From positions 1-12,078 of the forward strand of contig JAOXYB010047969.1 of NCBI GenBank assembly GCA_028565635.1: a stretch of DNA of 12,078 nucleotides, written 5' to 3'. A program made the translations under genes and the position numbers. Position 1 is the first letter of the stretch; each line of letters begins with the position of its first letter. Shown here one piece after another: positions 6,601 to 12,078 of this stretch. The notes below the pieces were generated by a model, which was given only the letters and a program-made list of their open reading frames with translations, had not been told where the DNA came from and did not search any database. The DNA comes from Phoronis ovalis (Eukaryota; Phoronida; Phoronidae).

Positions 6601-8863
6601 TACAGTTATGGTACTTGAAGTGGGACATTCCCAGGGTGGATCATTGTTGACCTTGAGATTAATAGGTCATTTGGAGGTCAAATTTCTAAAATTGATTAAA
6701 ATGATCTAAATTGATGATATCACGTTACAAAGAGATAATTTTGATGACCTTTGAGAATAATTATATAGGTATTAAAATGTGAAATTTATTTTTTGGCACC
6801 TTTTCAATTAATTTTATGCTGCAACTCGTAATGGTTAGTCTCACAGGCTTGTCATTTGTCATATGATAGTTGGGGTCAAAAGTTCAAAATCTCGAAATGG
6901 CATGACATTTTCAGAGAGTAGCTTTTTATGCATTTTGAGGTCTAAAAGTCCAAGAAACAATGAATTTCTAATATTTGCTGGAAAGTTCAAAAATATCAGT
7001 TAGAGGTCATGCAAGGTTCATAAAAGTCAATAGCGACACTCCTGTTGTTGTTCAAGGACTATCTAGGTAAAATAATCCTTAAGACATGCGTTTTATAAAT
7101 GTCCATGGAAATGCCATTTGTCAGCACAGTTAATTGTATGTTTAGACCATGCATTGGTGAGGGGTGTAGGGGGTCCCCCCAGGCTGCAATGCTCCCATTT
7201 TAGAATTGCAAATGCTCCTTGCTCCCACTTAAGAGCCTGTTCCCTTTTAAGAGTAAAAAAAAGGTCGCTACTCACATTAAATGGATGCTCCCTTGATTTC
7301 CATCAGAAAACTTGAAACTGTTTTTATATCTGAATATTGTTAGTAAAGCAAGGTGATTGTAAGCAACATATGGTGATTTATAAGTGAATGGTTACTGTGT
7401 CTAATAGTTTTCTCTGGAACTGTCTGACAGTGTTACATTAACCATTTCTAACTGCAGAAGGATACTTTCCCTAATAACGTAACTACTTATGATTGACTAG
7501 TGCAGATTTTTGTATGTTTCTTTTTTAGGCAATTACTGGGCCACTTGGAGCAATTTTGTCTACTACATTAAGTGACACATTTGGCTGGTTTGGTATGTTT
7601 AGTCTTGTCTCAGGATTTATGTTTATAGGTTTGTACTTTTAAATGAAATTATCACCATTGTGTACCTGCTGGTAAAGTTTTCTTAAATACGACCATTCTA
7701 TTTTTAATGGAAATTAAATCTTCCTTTTAAATGTTATTTGCCTTAGTTTACCTCATATCATCACTCTATATACTGACAAAAATATGTTTACCATATGCAT
7801 AGAACATATATTTTGAAAAAAACAACTCATTTCCTGAAAAATTTGTTAACTTATTCAACATCAAAGTTTTTTTGTTAAAAGCTTTTGAAAGTTGGTGGAT
7901 ACCATTTAGCACAACTATGAACTCCAAAGTATACATTTTTTGTAATAAAGGTACTAACTGGAAGAGTATGAAAATTTACTTTTCGTATGATTATGCAATC
8001 AGTGAGGTGGTCATTTTTTGTAAAAGATCACTTTTTATACACAGCAGTCGTAGGGTGTGTATGTCATCGTCATTTCCTTTGCCTTCACTTTTTATCAGAT
8101 CTTCTTTATATTTAATACAGATCGATGTAAGTTTGACCTGGATCGCTGCCAATGTGGCCAAGTAACAGCCTAGTAATGGCTAGGCTAAAAGTTATTTTAA
8201 AATGCATGAACTTGAAATATGGGTCAACTGCCGATCCGAAAATTCAGCATGTTTTTACAGATGATAAAATTATTTTTAACCCAAATTTTGGAAACTGTGA
8301 AACTTTAATTCTCAAGGTAAAAGGAGACCAAAATAGTGGTCAAGCTTGATTTGATCTGGATCACTTCCCACATGGCCATGCATGTTTGTTCCCCAAATGC
8401 CTGGACTATTTGAAAGTCATAGGTACTATTTTAGAAATTTGGGTTAAACAACTAACTGATCACCCATGCTTTGGTAAATGCCAGGATGTTGGACTATTTT
8501 GTTGAAGTTCATATTTTGGAAAAAAGTGAATTTACCAAAAAGTGCATCCTTACTGATTACATAATCATAAGTAACAATTCATAAACCTTGAGTTAACATT
8601 TTACAAAAATGTATACTTTTGGTCTCTTCATAAAATTACTCAAAACTTATTAACTCGAAAGCATAAAGTGTAAATAGGTTATCCCAAATTGTCTTAGAAA
8701 TCTAAATTCCAAGAAACTGTACAGTACTTACAGGTGCAGAAACGTTTTGATCACAACCTTTGCTATTAAAAAGTGAAATTTTGCAGAAATGATGCTCTTA
8801 TTTTTTTCAGGATTAATTCTTACGTTTACATTTAATGCCAAGAAACCAGTCCCAATGGAATAG
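509..8863 (+). CDS. OFA-like MFS transporter (3' eight exons, spliced; 5' end missing)
   Basis: Joining 509-657, 3068-3185, 3295-3383, 3896-4016, 5197-5319, 5898-6107, 7529-7628 and 8811-8863 gives 963 nt: 320 codons plus TAG, with consistent phases and GT-AG borders throughout. The product is an integral membrane transporter of the major facilitator superfamily, oxalate/formate-antiporter-like branch. Family knowledge suggests movement of a small carboxylate, but the substrate cannot be read from this sequence. Residues of the partial protein: helix 5 about 7-25, helix 6 about 61-83, a polar cytoplasmic loop 84-133, helix 7 about 137-155, helix 8 about 171-191 running into GGRIMWGTLADK (185-196, the MFS motif-A-like turn), helix 9 about 202-219, helix 10 about 227-247, FGPKYVG at 254-260, helix 11 from about 263, and helix 12 about 290-312. 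A short polar tail ends in KPVPME. Helices 1-4, roughly 150-190 residues, must lie upstream. No frameshift or internal stop is seen, so the gene looks intact over this part. Confidence 0.9.
658..3067 (+). other. Intron a-b (2.4 kb), mostly degenerate repeats
   Basis: Donor GTGAGT at 658 and a T-rich acceptor ending TTTTTAG at 3067 border the intron. About 820-2600 is filled by diverged copies of one repeat family, listed separately. The remainder, including an AT-rich stretch at 2940-3060, shows no gene. Two ORFs read on the minus strand (1032-1262 and 2456-2737) lie within repeat copies and are not genes. Confidence 0.85.
820..2600 (+). repeat. Degenerate hierarchical tandem repeat filling the first intron
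   Basis: Several short modules recur in the same orientation and largely the same order. Module one resembles gtgacattttagaatgacc followed by ttgaaaagtgggtcaaa (about 901, 1357, 2201). Module two resembles tttatccgatcagcttaat followed by ggtacagg and ggtcaaagtac (about 1017, 1160, 1441, 1708, 2074, 2319, 2452). Module three resembles gatcacttccaagatggcc followed by actggtggccatg (about 1088, 1220, 1495, 1985, 2380, 2515). Module four resembles tcacaataacagcttcag (about 995, 1139, 1550, 2050, 2418). Module-one spacing is about 456 and then 844 bases, so the larger unit is near 420-460 bp with a nested 138-bp unit (1094 to 1232). Copies are heavily diverged, so the array is old. A second block lies in the last intron at about 8040-8470. 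Confidence 0.75.
3068..3185 (+). CDS. Transporter exon b (helix 6)
   Basis: The first base completes the split Lys codon. The exon then encodes YFSQALVLDKVP followed by a hydrophobic segment (FFMLGGIYAAVQLFGCLLL), matching loop 5-6 and helix 6 of OFA-type carriers, and the polar SNPDDE that starts the central loop. It follows a T-rich acceptor ending TTTTTAG and ends in phase 0 at GAG before GTATCT. Length 118 nt. Confidence 0.92.
3295..3383 (+). CDS. Transporter exon c (central cytoplasmic loop)
   Basis: This exon is separated from the previous one by only a 109-nt intron. It begins GGT GAA TCA after TTGTAG and encodes a polar, Ser/Thr/Glu-rich stretch (GESAHLLSSEITASDVIE and onward) with no hydrophobic segment. 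That suits the long loop between helices 6 and 7, which is poorly conserved in MFS proteins. It ends after CAAAA at GTATAA, leaving a phase-2 codon completed as Asn by the next exon. Reading on without splicing hits a stop within a dozen codons. The assignment rests on phase, splice sites and position rather than conserved sequence. Confidence 0.78.
3384..3895 (+). other. Intron c-d (512 nt) with an unexplained GC-richer insert
   Basis: The intron runs from donor GTATAA to an acceptor ending TTTTGTAG. Bases about 3480-3660 are less AT-rich than the flanks and contain ggtgctcc followed by a T-run twice, at 3529 and 3629. A 78-codon + strand frame (3426-3662) crosses this piece, but its translation resembles nothing I recognise and is Cys-rich in a way unlike the gene. 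It is more likely a remnant of an inserted element than an exon. Confidence 0.6.
3896..4016 (+). CDS. Transporter exon d (helix 7)
   Basis: The first base completes the Asn codon split after exon c. The exon then gives IPCIRSFLPSEMLRTRAFY followed by TLWFTFLVNGLGIVFISTLYK. The EMLRTRAFY-LWF pattern is a strong family feature at the cytoplasmic entry to helix 7, where Pro, Arg and aromatic residues precede the helix. It ends in phase 0 at TATAAG before GTATAG. Length 121 nt (1 + 40 codons). Confidence 0.92.
4100..4155 (+). repeat. Fragment of 'gctccc/ttaagag' repeat family
   Basis: The blocks tttcaaatgctcgctgctccc and aattaagagc match attgcaaatgctccttgctccc and acttaagagc at about 7205-7238 in intron f-g, allowing a few substitutions. 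It directly adjoins the hairpin-bearing repeat at 4176, so the two may be parts of one larger element. Orientation is the same as in the other copy. Confidence 0.6.
4176..4290 (+). repeat. GC-rich hairpin-bearing interspersed repeat, older copy
   Basis: This piece shares an ordered series of blocks with 11938-12063: ggcgagcgccc, then caaagcaaaact, then gggggtcc, an inverted repeat, ggaaat, gcaatctggtgcattc, and gactcttttt followed by ccaNgacac. Here the inverted repeat is CCAGGG (4214-4219) with CCCTGG (4225-4230). The left part of the element seen at 11884-11937, which carries ggcggatccagga, is absent or unrecognisable. The sequence is more mutated than the right-edge copy. Confidence 0.75.
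4640..4765 (+). repeat. Fragment of 'gctccc/ttaagag' repeat family
   Basis: The block order cttttaagag, a run like agtaaaaaa, a gctgctcgcatttaagag-like piece, then gtggatgctcgcatg parallels 7241-7300 (cttttaagagtaaaaaaaag, cgctactcacatt, atggatgctccc). Internal near-repeats of 'ctcgc..ttaagag' suggest the element itself contains short tandem units. Confidence 0.55.
5197..5319 (+). CDS. Transporter exon e (helix 8 and motif-A-like loop)
   Basis: Forty-one codons in phase 0 at both ends. They give IYGQTFIQDDQFLALVGAF, then AAVFNAGGRIMWGTLADKF and SFR before GTAAGC. The G-R-x-x-W-G-x-L-[AS]-D-[KR] turn after helix 8 is the second-half copy of the MFS motif A, and the Arg in helix 8 is at the position of a substrate-binding Arg in the bacterial oxalate carrier OxlT (alignment from memory). 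This is one of the most diagnostic exons of the gene. Confidence 0.94.
5320..5897 (+). other. Intron e-f (578 nt)
   Basis: The intron runs from GTAAGC to an acceptor ending TTTTCAG. No exon or recognised element is visible. A short direct repeat, tcaatcaNtcct followed by cctgtcaattNNgat, occurs at 5613-5640 and 5699-5722, 86 bases apart. The rest is ordinary AT-rich DNA. Confidence 0.75.
5898..6107 (+). CDS. Transporter exon f (helices 9, 10 and start of 11)
   Basis: Seventy codons in phase 0 after TTTTCAG, ending TCACAA before GTAAGT. Helix 9 is AMLILCSSMIVVMMTLIAT and helix 10 is MYFIWICLIFLVFSGNFSLF. These are followed by the family-like PTATAKTFGPKYVG loop and the start of helix 11, INYGLVFTSQ. 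In bacterial OFA carriers a conserved Lys follows the YG-x-x-x-T-A part of helix 11, whereas here the equivalent position is Gln (partial-protein residue 270). Confidence 0.94.
6404..6815 (+). repeat. Old direct duplication within intron f-g
   Basis: The left half includes gggacatgtgacatccccag, cattgttgacctt (6433-6445) and aaatgtgaaatttatttttt (6518 on) followed by ggcatcttttcaattaattt. The right half repeats gggacattcccag, cattgttgacctt (6642-6654) and aaatgtgaaatttatttttt (6775 on) followed by ggcaccttttcaattaattt. Spacing is 209 bases for the first block and 257 for the last, so about 48 bases were gained or lost after duplication. Function is unknown. Confidence 0.7.
7150..7310 (+). repeat. 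Copy of 'gctccc/ttaagag' repeat family
   Basis: This is the longest copy of the family in the window. A G-run (gtagggggtccccccagg) leads into caatgctcccattttagaa, then caaatgctccttgctccc, cttaagagcc, cttttaagagtaaaaaaaag, and atggatgctccc. The same blocks in the same order occur at about 4100-4155 and 4640-4765. Frames on both strands here (7093-7275 minus, 7118-7315 plus) are products of the repeat. Confidence 0.6.
7529..7628 (+). CDS. Transporter exon g (helix 11 to helix 12)
   Basis: The exon follows TTTTTTAG in phase 0. It encodes AITGPLGAILSTTLSDTFG and WFGMFSLVSGFMFI, completing helix 11, the short 11-12 loop with SDTFGW and most of helix 12. It ends with one base of a Gly codon (phase 1) before GTTTGT. 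Length 100 nt. The P-L-G pattern after the FTSQ of exon f is typical for the family. Confidence 0.92.
7629..8810 (+). other. Intron g-h (1.2 kb) with repeat block
   Basis: The intron runs from GTTTGT to a strong acceptor ending TTTTTTTCAG. Bases 7640-8035 and 8480-8800 are plain AT-rich sequence. Bases about 8040-8470 carry the same repeat family that fills the first intron. The + frames at 7872-8165 and 8152-8349 cross this block and are not genes. Confidence 0.82.
8040..8470 (+). repeat. Second block of the first-intron repeat family
   Basis: Recognisable modules in the same orientation as at 820-2600 are: tttttatcagatc (8090), gacctggatcgctgccaat and gtggcc (8135-8158), ggctaggctaaaagttattt leading to aaaatgcatgaacttgaaa and gggtcaactgccgatccgaa (8178-8240), ggatcacttcccacatggcc (8358-8377) with atgtttgttccccaaatg, and a worn gtcataggtactattttaga (8417-8436). 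The block is more diverged than the intron a-b copies. Confidence 0.7.
8811..8863 (+). CDS. Transporter exon h (end of helix 12, C-terminus, stop)
   Basis: The two first bases complete the Gly codon. The exon then encodes LILTFTFNAKKPVPME and the TAG stop at 8861-8863. The hydrophobic start finishes helix 12 and the short Lys/Pro tail is cytoplasmic by MFS topology. The strong TTTTTTTCAG acceptor and the matching phase support it, although so short a tail has little family conservation. Confidence 0.85.
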
Positions 8864-8930
8864 AGCATAAAACTTATTACCACATCTGCTTAGTAAATGT
8901 AGTCATCGTCAGTTAATAATGAGCAACTTA

Positions 8931-8936
8931 AATAAA
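8931..8936 (+). terminator. Candidate proximal poly(A) signal AATAAA
   Basis: It lies 68 nt past the stop codon, and a T/G-containing stretch (taagttgtctt) follows within 15-25 nt. It is the nearest canonical hexamer to the CDS, but AATAAA is frequent by chance in such AT-rich DNA. Confidence 0.4.
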
Positions 8937-9011
8937 TAGTAATATTTAAGTTGTCTTACAATAGGCACAATTTAGAAAAAGGAGAAAAGATATTTTTTTC
9001 AATTTATACCA

Positions 9012-9017
9012 AATAAA
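9012..9017 (+). terminator. Candidate poly(A) signal AATAAA (middle)
   Basis: A canonical hexamer 149 nt past the stop, followed by ttaggttttttatgac, which is T-rich. It is as plausible as the proximal site. Confidence 0.35.
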
Positions 9018-9485
9018 GCACTATTAGGTTTTTTATGACTATAAAAATGTTTTCTCAAAACTATGGGCAATTAATTTTATACATGGCCTCCCTATTTTGA
9101 TGAATTTGCCCCAAAAATGAGAACTATAATTATACATAAGCATTAAATATCCCCCTTTAGGGATTTTATAATTAATATAATTTTTTGCACATAAATTTGC
9201 TCAAAACAGGAATAATGTTTTTAAAAGTGGTGCTAAATTCTGCTAGTGAGAATAAATGAAAGCAAAATATTGTGGGGCAAACTCTAATAGTAGGACTCAG
9301 AAATGTTTATACTTTTAAATTATTTATATGTAACAGTTATGGAAATTAGTTCATACATGACATGTTCTTTTAACTTAAATTTCTGTTATTTTGTATTGTT
9401 AGTGTTGACATTTACAATGTCAAATTGATGCCAGAACTACTTTCTGTTAAGTTTGTTGCTTGAAGTGATTGAAATTATTGTTGTA

Positions 9486-9491
9486 AATAAA
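9486..9491 (+). terminator. Candidate distal poly(A) signal AATAAA
   Basis: This hexamer sits after a TG-rich run (tttctgttaagtttgttgct at 9440-9459) and before a T-rich stretch. Repeats start shortly downstream at 9550, which is consistent with it marking the outer limit of the gene. Confidence 0.35.
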
Positions 9492-9562
9492 AGAGTTATT
9501 TACCAATTTCTAATTAAAATCTATTTATTTGATTAAGAAATTATATTTCAGGCAGGGGGGGC

Positions 9563-9875
9563 AGTCAATATGAAAGTGGGTACACATGTTCCAGCAAAAT
9601 TTCGCGTGAAAGGGTATGTTTTTATACCCGCCGGCGTGTAGCGCGCGTTATGCGCTTAGGGTCTGTTTTTGGCTAAAATCAGGAAAAAGGGGTGGTTTTT
9701 TGGAGGTGTGACACTTCATTAGGGGTATTTTTTTGCAAAAGTCACTTCCTTAGGGGTGTATTTTTTCAAAAAAAAACTCACTTCCTTAGGGGTGTATTCT
9801 TTGCAGAATTTCACTTCGTTAGGAGCTTTTTTGAAAAGCAATGTTGCAACATGGATACCCACTTTCATATTGACT
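9563..9875. mobile_element. Small inverted-repeat-flanked element with internal minisatellite
   Basis: A perfect 20-bp inverted repeat bounds the unit: the core gtcaatatgaaagtggg at 9564-9580 recurs reversed at 9858-9874, with one more matching base pair outside (9563 with 9875). Inside, pairing continues weakly for about 14 bases (10 of 14). Between the arms are a perfect 6-nt hairpin (gggtat 9612-9617 with ataccc 9624-9629), a CpG-dense pocket at 9629-9655 and a four-unit minisatellite. No transposase is present, so it would be non-autonomous. I could not identify a target-site duplication, so the exact ends are uncertain. Confidence 0.6.
9712..9840 (+). repeat. Four-unit minisatellite (31-36 bp) inside the small element
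   Basis: Units start at 9712, 9743, 9779 and 9812. Each begins cacttcNttagg, most continue ggtgtattttttt, and they end with an A-rich part such as gcaaaagt. The last unit is worn (aggagctttttt). Both overlapping + frames in 9692-9956 simply translate this repeat and are not genes. Confidence 0.8.
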
Positions 9876-9997
9876 CAGAAGCACCCAATGAGGATAATTT
9901 TTCGCAGGGTTTATATAGTAAACCAACATTTTTGTATATGTTTCATGCTTAGATAAACCATTTGCTGGTTCGGCTTGGAAGACCATATCTGTTCCCC

Positions 9998-10095
9998 ATT
10001 CACCTGCAAGCTGATTTTTTTTTATTTGCCAGTCAGGTGAATATGCTGTAAAACTGTATCTGCCAGCTGAAATATTCTCAGCTGCCAGCTGAAAT
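9998..10095 (+). repeat. Hairpin and short 'ctgccagctgaaat' duplication
   Basis: A perfect 9-nt inverted repeat pairs attcacctg (9998-10006) with caggtgaat (10034-10042). Just after it, ctgccagctgaaat occurs at 10060-10073 and again at 10082-10095, 22 bases apart. A minus-strand frame at 9819-10109 crosses this and the preceding element and is not a gene. Confidence 0.55.
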
Positions 10096-10275
10096 TTGTG
10101 AAAAAACATGTTTTCATGCTTAAGTAAATCACATGGCGGGATACTTTAGAAATTTGGACCTGTTCCCTTTGCCGGATGAATCACATATTTAAGGTTTGCC
10201 AGCCAGCCAGACTGACCTGGGGAACATATATTATGGGACACAGACTCGGTGGGTGCTTCCATCGACTGTCTGCTG

Positions 10276-10561
10276 GGATTTCAGGGATGCCTAACATCCA
10301 CCAATTAGGACCTACAAAAATTTTTATGGGCAGAGTTAGTTTTGAATGGATGCAATTCGTTGAACATGCACCACCATTGGCCGGTGTTCAGTGATCTTAG
10401 TCTCGGTATAAATTCATGTCCATGCTAGATGAACTGATGGTACATATGCTCAACGAACTGGGTCGGTATAAAATGACACTGAGTCCATGAAAAACTAATT
10501 ATCATAATCGTAGGTCCTATTCAGTGGGATTCAGTGCCGGATGTTAGGCAGCTCTGAATTT
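10276..10561. repeat. Long imperfect foldback (palindromic) element
   Basis: The left arm contains ttcagggatgcctaacatcc (10280-10299), taggacctac (10306-10315), attagttttgaatgg-like sequence and ttcgttgaacatgcaccacca (10356-10376). The right arm carries their reverse complements in mirror order: tggtacatatgctcaacgaa (10438-10457), ttcatggactc reversed near 10490, gtaggtccta (10510-10519) and ggatgttaggcagctctgaa (10539-10558). The centre is near 10407. The arms differ by several indels, the largest about 10-15 bases. Such foldbacks are typical of decayed non-autonomous DNA elements, but no family is recognised. Confidence 0.65.
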
Positions 10562-10970
10562 CTAGAATGAGTTACTAGTACATTACCATATTGGCATTTC
10601 TCACCAGAGCAACTGATGTGTAGTAAGATCTAGTAACAAGTTGTAATCTAATGACATATGCTGTCATCCAGTCATCTTGTCTAGCAATGCTCCCATGCCC
10701 AATTGACCACAATTGCTCCCGCCTGAAAAAGGCCGGAATGATGCCTTCACGTCTACTAATGCTCCCGAGAATTGAATGTGTAATGATAAGGAAGTCAAGA
10801 AATATGGCATAATAAGAAATAGCATGAGCTTTATATTGACAGTTCCGAGTCCAATATGGAGATATAATGGGTAGAAACCGATGGAAAAAATATAGTAAAC
10901 GAGATTGATTAATTAAAGATATGGATAGTAATTGCATGCAGTACATTGTTATGCATTGTGAAGCATATTA
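10562..10970. other. Intergenic stretch with a doubtful minus-strand frame
   Basis: A 123-codon minus frame (10575-10946) covers this region. Part of it, 10605-10722, is bordered on the minus strand by a good acceptor (ggcctttttcag) and donor (gtgaga). The protein is not recognised beyond a vague W-[MV]-T-x-Y pattern, and the DNA contains 'gctccc' blocks shared with the intron repeats (10688, 10715, 10761). I do not call a gene. Confidence 0.35.
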
Positions 10971-11013
10971 TGGCATGATCATCCAGTTGTCTGGACAGAT
11001 GTCCGTATCATAT

Positions 11014-11165
11014 GACTGATGAGATGTCAATCCGTGGAAACTATCCTTTTGTAGGAACCTTAATATAATTATGTTTTCAAGAGTGTGCAAGGCTTTGCAA
11101 CATGATTGATGAAATGTAAGACAAATAAAATATAAATATTATCCATTGGTAGGGACCTTAATACA
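11014..11165 (+). repeat. Degenerate tandem duplication, about 90-98 bp unit
   Basis: gactgatgagatgt (11014) and gtaggaaccttaata (11051) are followed by gattgatgaaatgt (11104) and gtagggaccttaata (11149). Spacing is 90 bases for the first block and 98 for the second. Function is unknown. Confidence 0.6.
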
Positions 11166-11260
11166 ATGATGAGTAGTTCTCAGGTATTCACAGTTTTTCA
11201 AAATATAACATGTGTACAAATAATGCATAAATTATTTTATGTCATTTTAGTTATAAATAT

Positions 11261-11326
11261 TAGGGGCTGATACAGACCATGATATGCCATGGGTAGGGGC
11301 TGATACAGACCATGATATGCCATGGG
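11261..11326 (+). repeat. Perfect 33-bp tandem duplication
   Basis: The unit beginning taggggctgatacagacc and ending gatatgccatggg is present twice head to tail (11261-11293 and 11294-11326) without a mismatch. In a region of heavily mutated repeats, identity points to a recent duplication or, alternatively, an assembly artefact. Confidence 0.95.
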
Positions 11327-11883
11327 AAAGGTATTTTATCTTAGTTTAGTTAAACCCAGGGTACGTTATGGGAATGTCAGTTGTAGGAAAATCCTCAATG
11401 TAAAGTTTACGTATTCTTATAATTATTTCGTTTCTCAAGCTTTGGCATGTCATTTAAAGACTACAATATCGGGTGAAATGAAGAACTTAAATCTACTTGC
11501 TTTGCGAAAAAAGAAACAAACATTTAATTTAACGTAATATTCCGTTACTCCAAGAAGATTGGTAAGCTCAGTGATCAAACTCATTCCCGAGTTTTAGAAA
11601 TTCATTTTGAAATGACTTAAACTAAATACTAAAGTAAAAACCAAATGTACAAAACTTCGGAAGCACACAACAGTTGAACTTCGTCACGCATAGAACAAAC
11701 TAAGTAAATGTAAATGTCATGAACACAGAATATTTTAAACTATAAGCAAAAAAATACGCAACAACCGTGTTTTCTTCGATGCCTACTGTATGACTAAGGA
11801 TAAAATACAAATGCACAGAATTTCCTCGCAAATTTCTAAACGTATTGCCTGCTATTGGAGATCTTTTTAAATATGTGTGCACC
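11327..11883. other. Intergenic DNA, nothing recognised
   Basis: AT-rich sequence with no supported exon. The + frame 11322-11537 starts at the ATG inside the 33-bp duplication and looks random. A minus frame from 12059 to 11700 begins in the right-edge repeat and runs on into this region by chance. Confidence 0.55.
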
Positions 11884-12063
11884 CAGTGGCGGATCCAGGA
11901 TTTTCGTGAAGGGGGGGCGTGGAAAAAAGGCATTTGAGGGCGAGCGCCCGCAGGCCGTGAAGCGAAACTAGGGGGGTCCGGGGGCATGCCCCCCGGAAAT
12001 ATTTTGAATATTTGGTGCGTTTTCCTGCAATCTGGTGCATTCAGAGACTCTTTTTCCATGACA
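11884..12063 (+). repeat. GC-rich hairpin-bearing interspersed repeat, better-preserved copy
   Basis: It begins near cagtggcggatccagga, followed by a G-run, gggcgagcgccc (a 4-bp-stem hairpin, 11938-11949), gtgaagcgaaact, gggggtcc and a long GC inverted repeat, CCGGGGG (11978-11984) with CCCCCCGG (11989-11996). Then come ggaaat, gcaatctggtgcattc and gactctttttccatgacac. From general experience, 'agtggcggatccagg' with following G-runs is widespread in animal genomes as a repeat, but I cannot name the family. The right end may continue past the window. Confidence 0.75.
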
Positions 12064-12078
12064 CTCTGCGCTCCTTTT

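Larger units (their letters stand above)
6108..7528 (+). other. Intron f-g (1.4 kb)
   Basis: The donor is GTAAGT and the acceptor ends TTTTTTAG. The reading frame of exon f stays open past the donor for 39 hydrophobic codons to a TAA at 6225-6227. A 9-nt perfect hairpin (catagttga 6249-6257 with tcaactatg 6266-6274) follows. Bases 6404-6815 contain an old direct duplication, 6820-7030 contains loose 'aggtca' repeats, and 7150-7310 contains a copy of the 'gctccc/ttaagag' family. Confidence 0.82.
8864..9540 (+). other. 3' untranslated region and flank of the transporter gene
   Basis: AT-rich and without coding potential. It holds three canonical AATAAA hexamers (listed separately) and a small hairpin, ttgacatt tac aatgtcaa, at 9405-9423. 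The transcript end cannot be decided from sequence alone, so the 3' UTR could be from about 90 to 650 nt. Confidence 0.6.

Noticed and set aside
9692-9952. 86-codon + frame with repeating LRGVFF-like peptide
   Set aside because: The peptide repetition is a direct reading of the 31-36 bp minisatellite, and two overlapping frames show it equally.
9819-10109. 96-codon minus-strand frame
   Set aside because: It spans the end of the inverted-repeat element, a hairpin and a short duplication, which are noncoding features, and no protein family is recognised.
11013-11038. Hammerhead-ribozyme-like core: CTGATGAG followed 13 bases later by GAAAC
   Set aside because: The stretch between the two core words does not form a proper stem II next to the core, and the bases after GAAAC (tatcc) find no matching stem III strand upstream. 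The second copy of the duplication has ATTGATGA instead of CTGATGA. It looks like a chance match.
11700-12059. 119-codon minus-strand frame with Pro/Gly-rich start
   Set aside because: The start is a translation of the GC-rich interspersed repeat, and the rest runs into AT-rich intergenic DNA.

Overview
The window is animal nuclear DNA, most likely from an invertebrate. It is AT-rich, lacks compact bacterial gene packing, has long GT-AG introns, and is crowded with decayed interspersed and tandem repeats. I cannot name the phylum. The long ORFs readable directly from the DNA are almost all chance or repeat-derived. The real gene is seen only by joining short exons.

One protein-coding gene is supported. 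It lies on the + strand and is cut by the left edge of the window. Eight exons (509-657, 3068-3185, 3295-3383, 3896-4016, 5197-5319, 5898-6107, 7529-7628, 8811-8863) join without a frame break into 320 codons plus a TAG stop (963 nt). They encode the C-terminal two thirds of a major facilitator superfamily transporter of the oxalate/formate-antiporter-like (OFA, monocarboxylate-transporter-related) type. I see transmembrane helices 5 and 6, the central cytoplasmic loop, and helices 7 to 12. Helices 1 to 4 and the start codon should lie upstream of base 1.

Layout: 1-508 is upstream intron, with a doubtful exon-like piece at 1-65. Intron 658-3067 is largely a degenerate, hierarchical tandem repeat. 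Introns 2 and 3 are short. Intron 4017-5196 carries a GC-rich hairpin-bearing repeat and a second repeat family. Intron 5320-5897 holds only a small direct repeat. Intron 6108-7528 holds an old direct duplication and another copy of the second repeat family. Intron 7629-8810 holds a second block of the repeat that fills the first intron. Possible poly(A) signals follow the stop at 8931, 9012 and 9486.

The 3' intergenic part (about 9.5-12.08 kb) is a graveyard of small elements. It contains a 313-bp unit with 20-bp perfect terminal inverted repeats and an internal minisatellite, a ~285-bp imperfect foldback, a ~95-bp duplication, a perfect 33-bp tandem duplication, and a second copy of the hairpin-bearing repeat at the right edge. 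I found no RNA gene, CRISPR array, operon or obvious new multi-gene system. The points worth a second look are the repeat architectures, a substitution at a position important in the bacterial oxalate transporter, and a possible intron-retention C-terminus.
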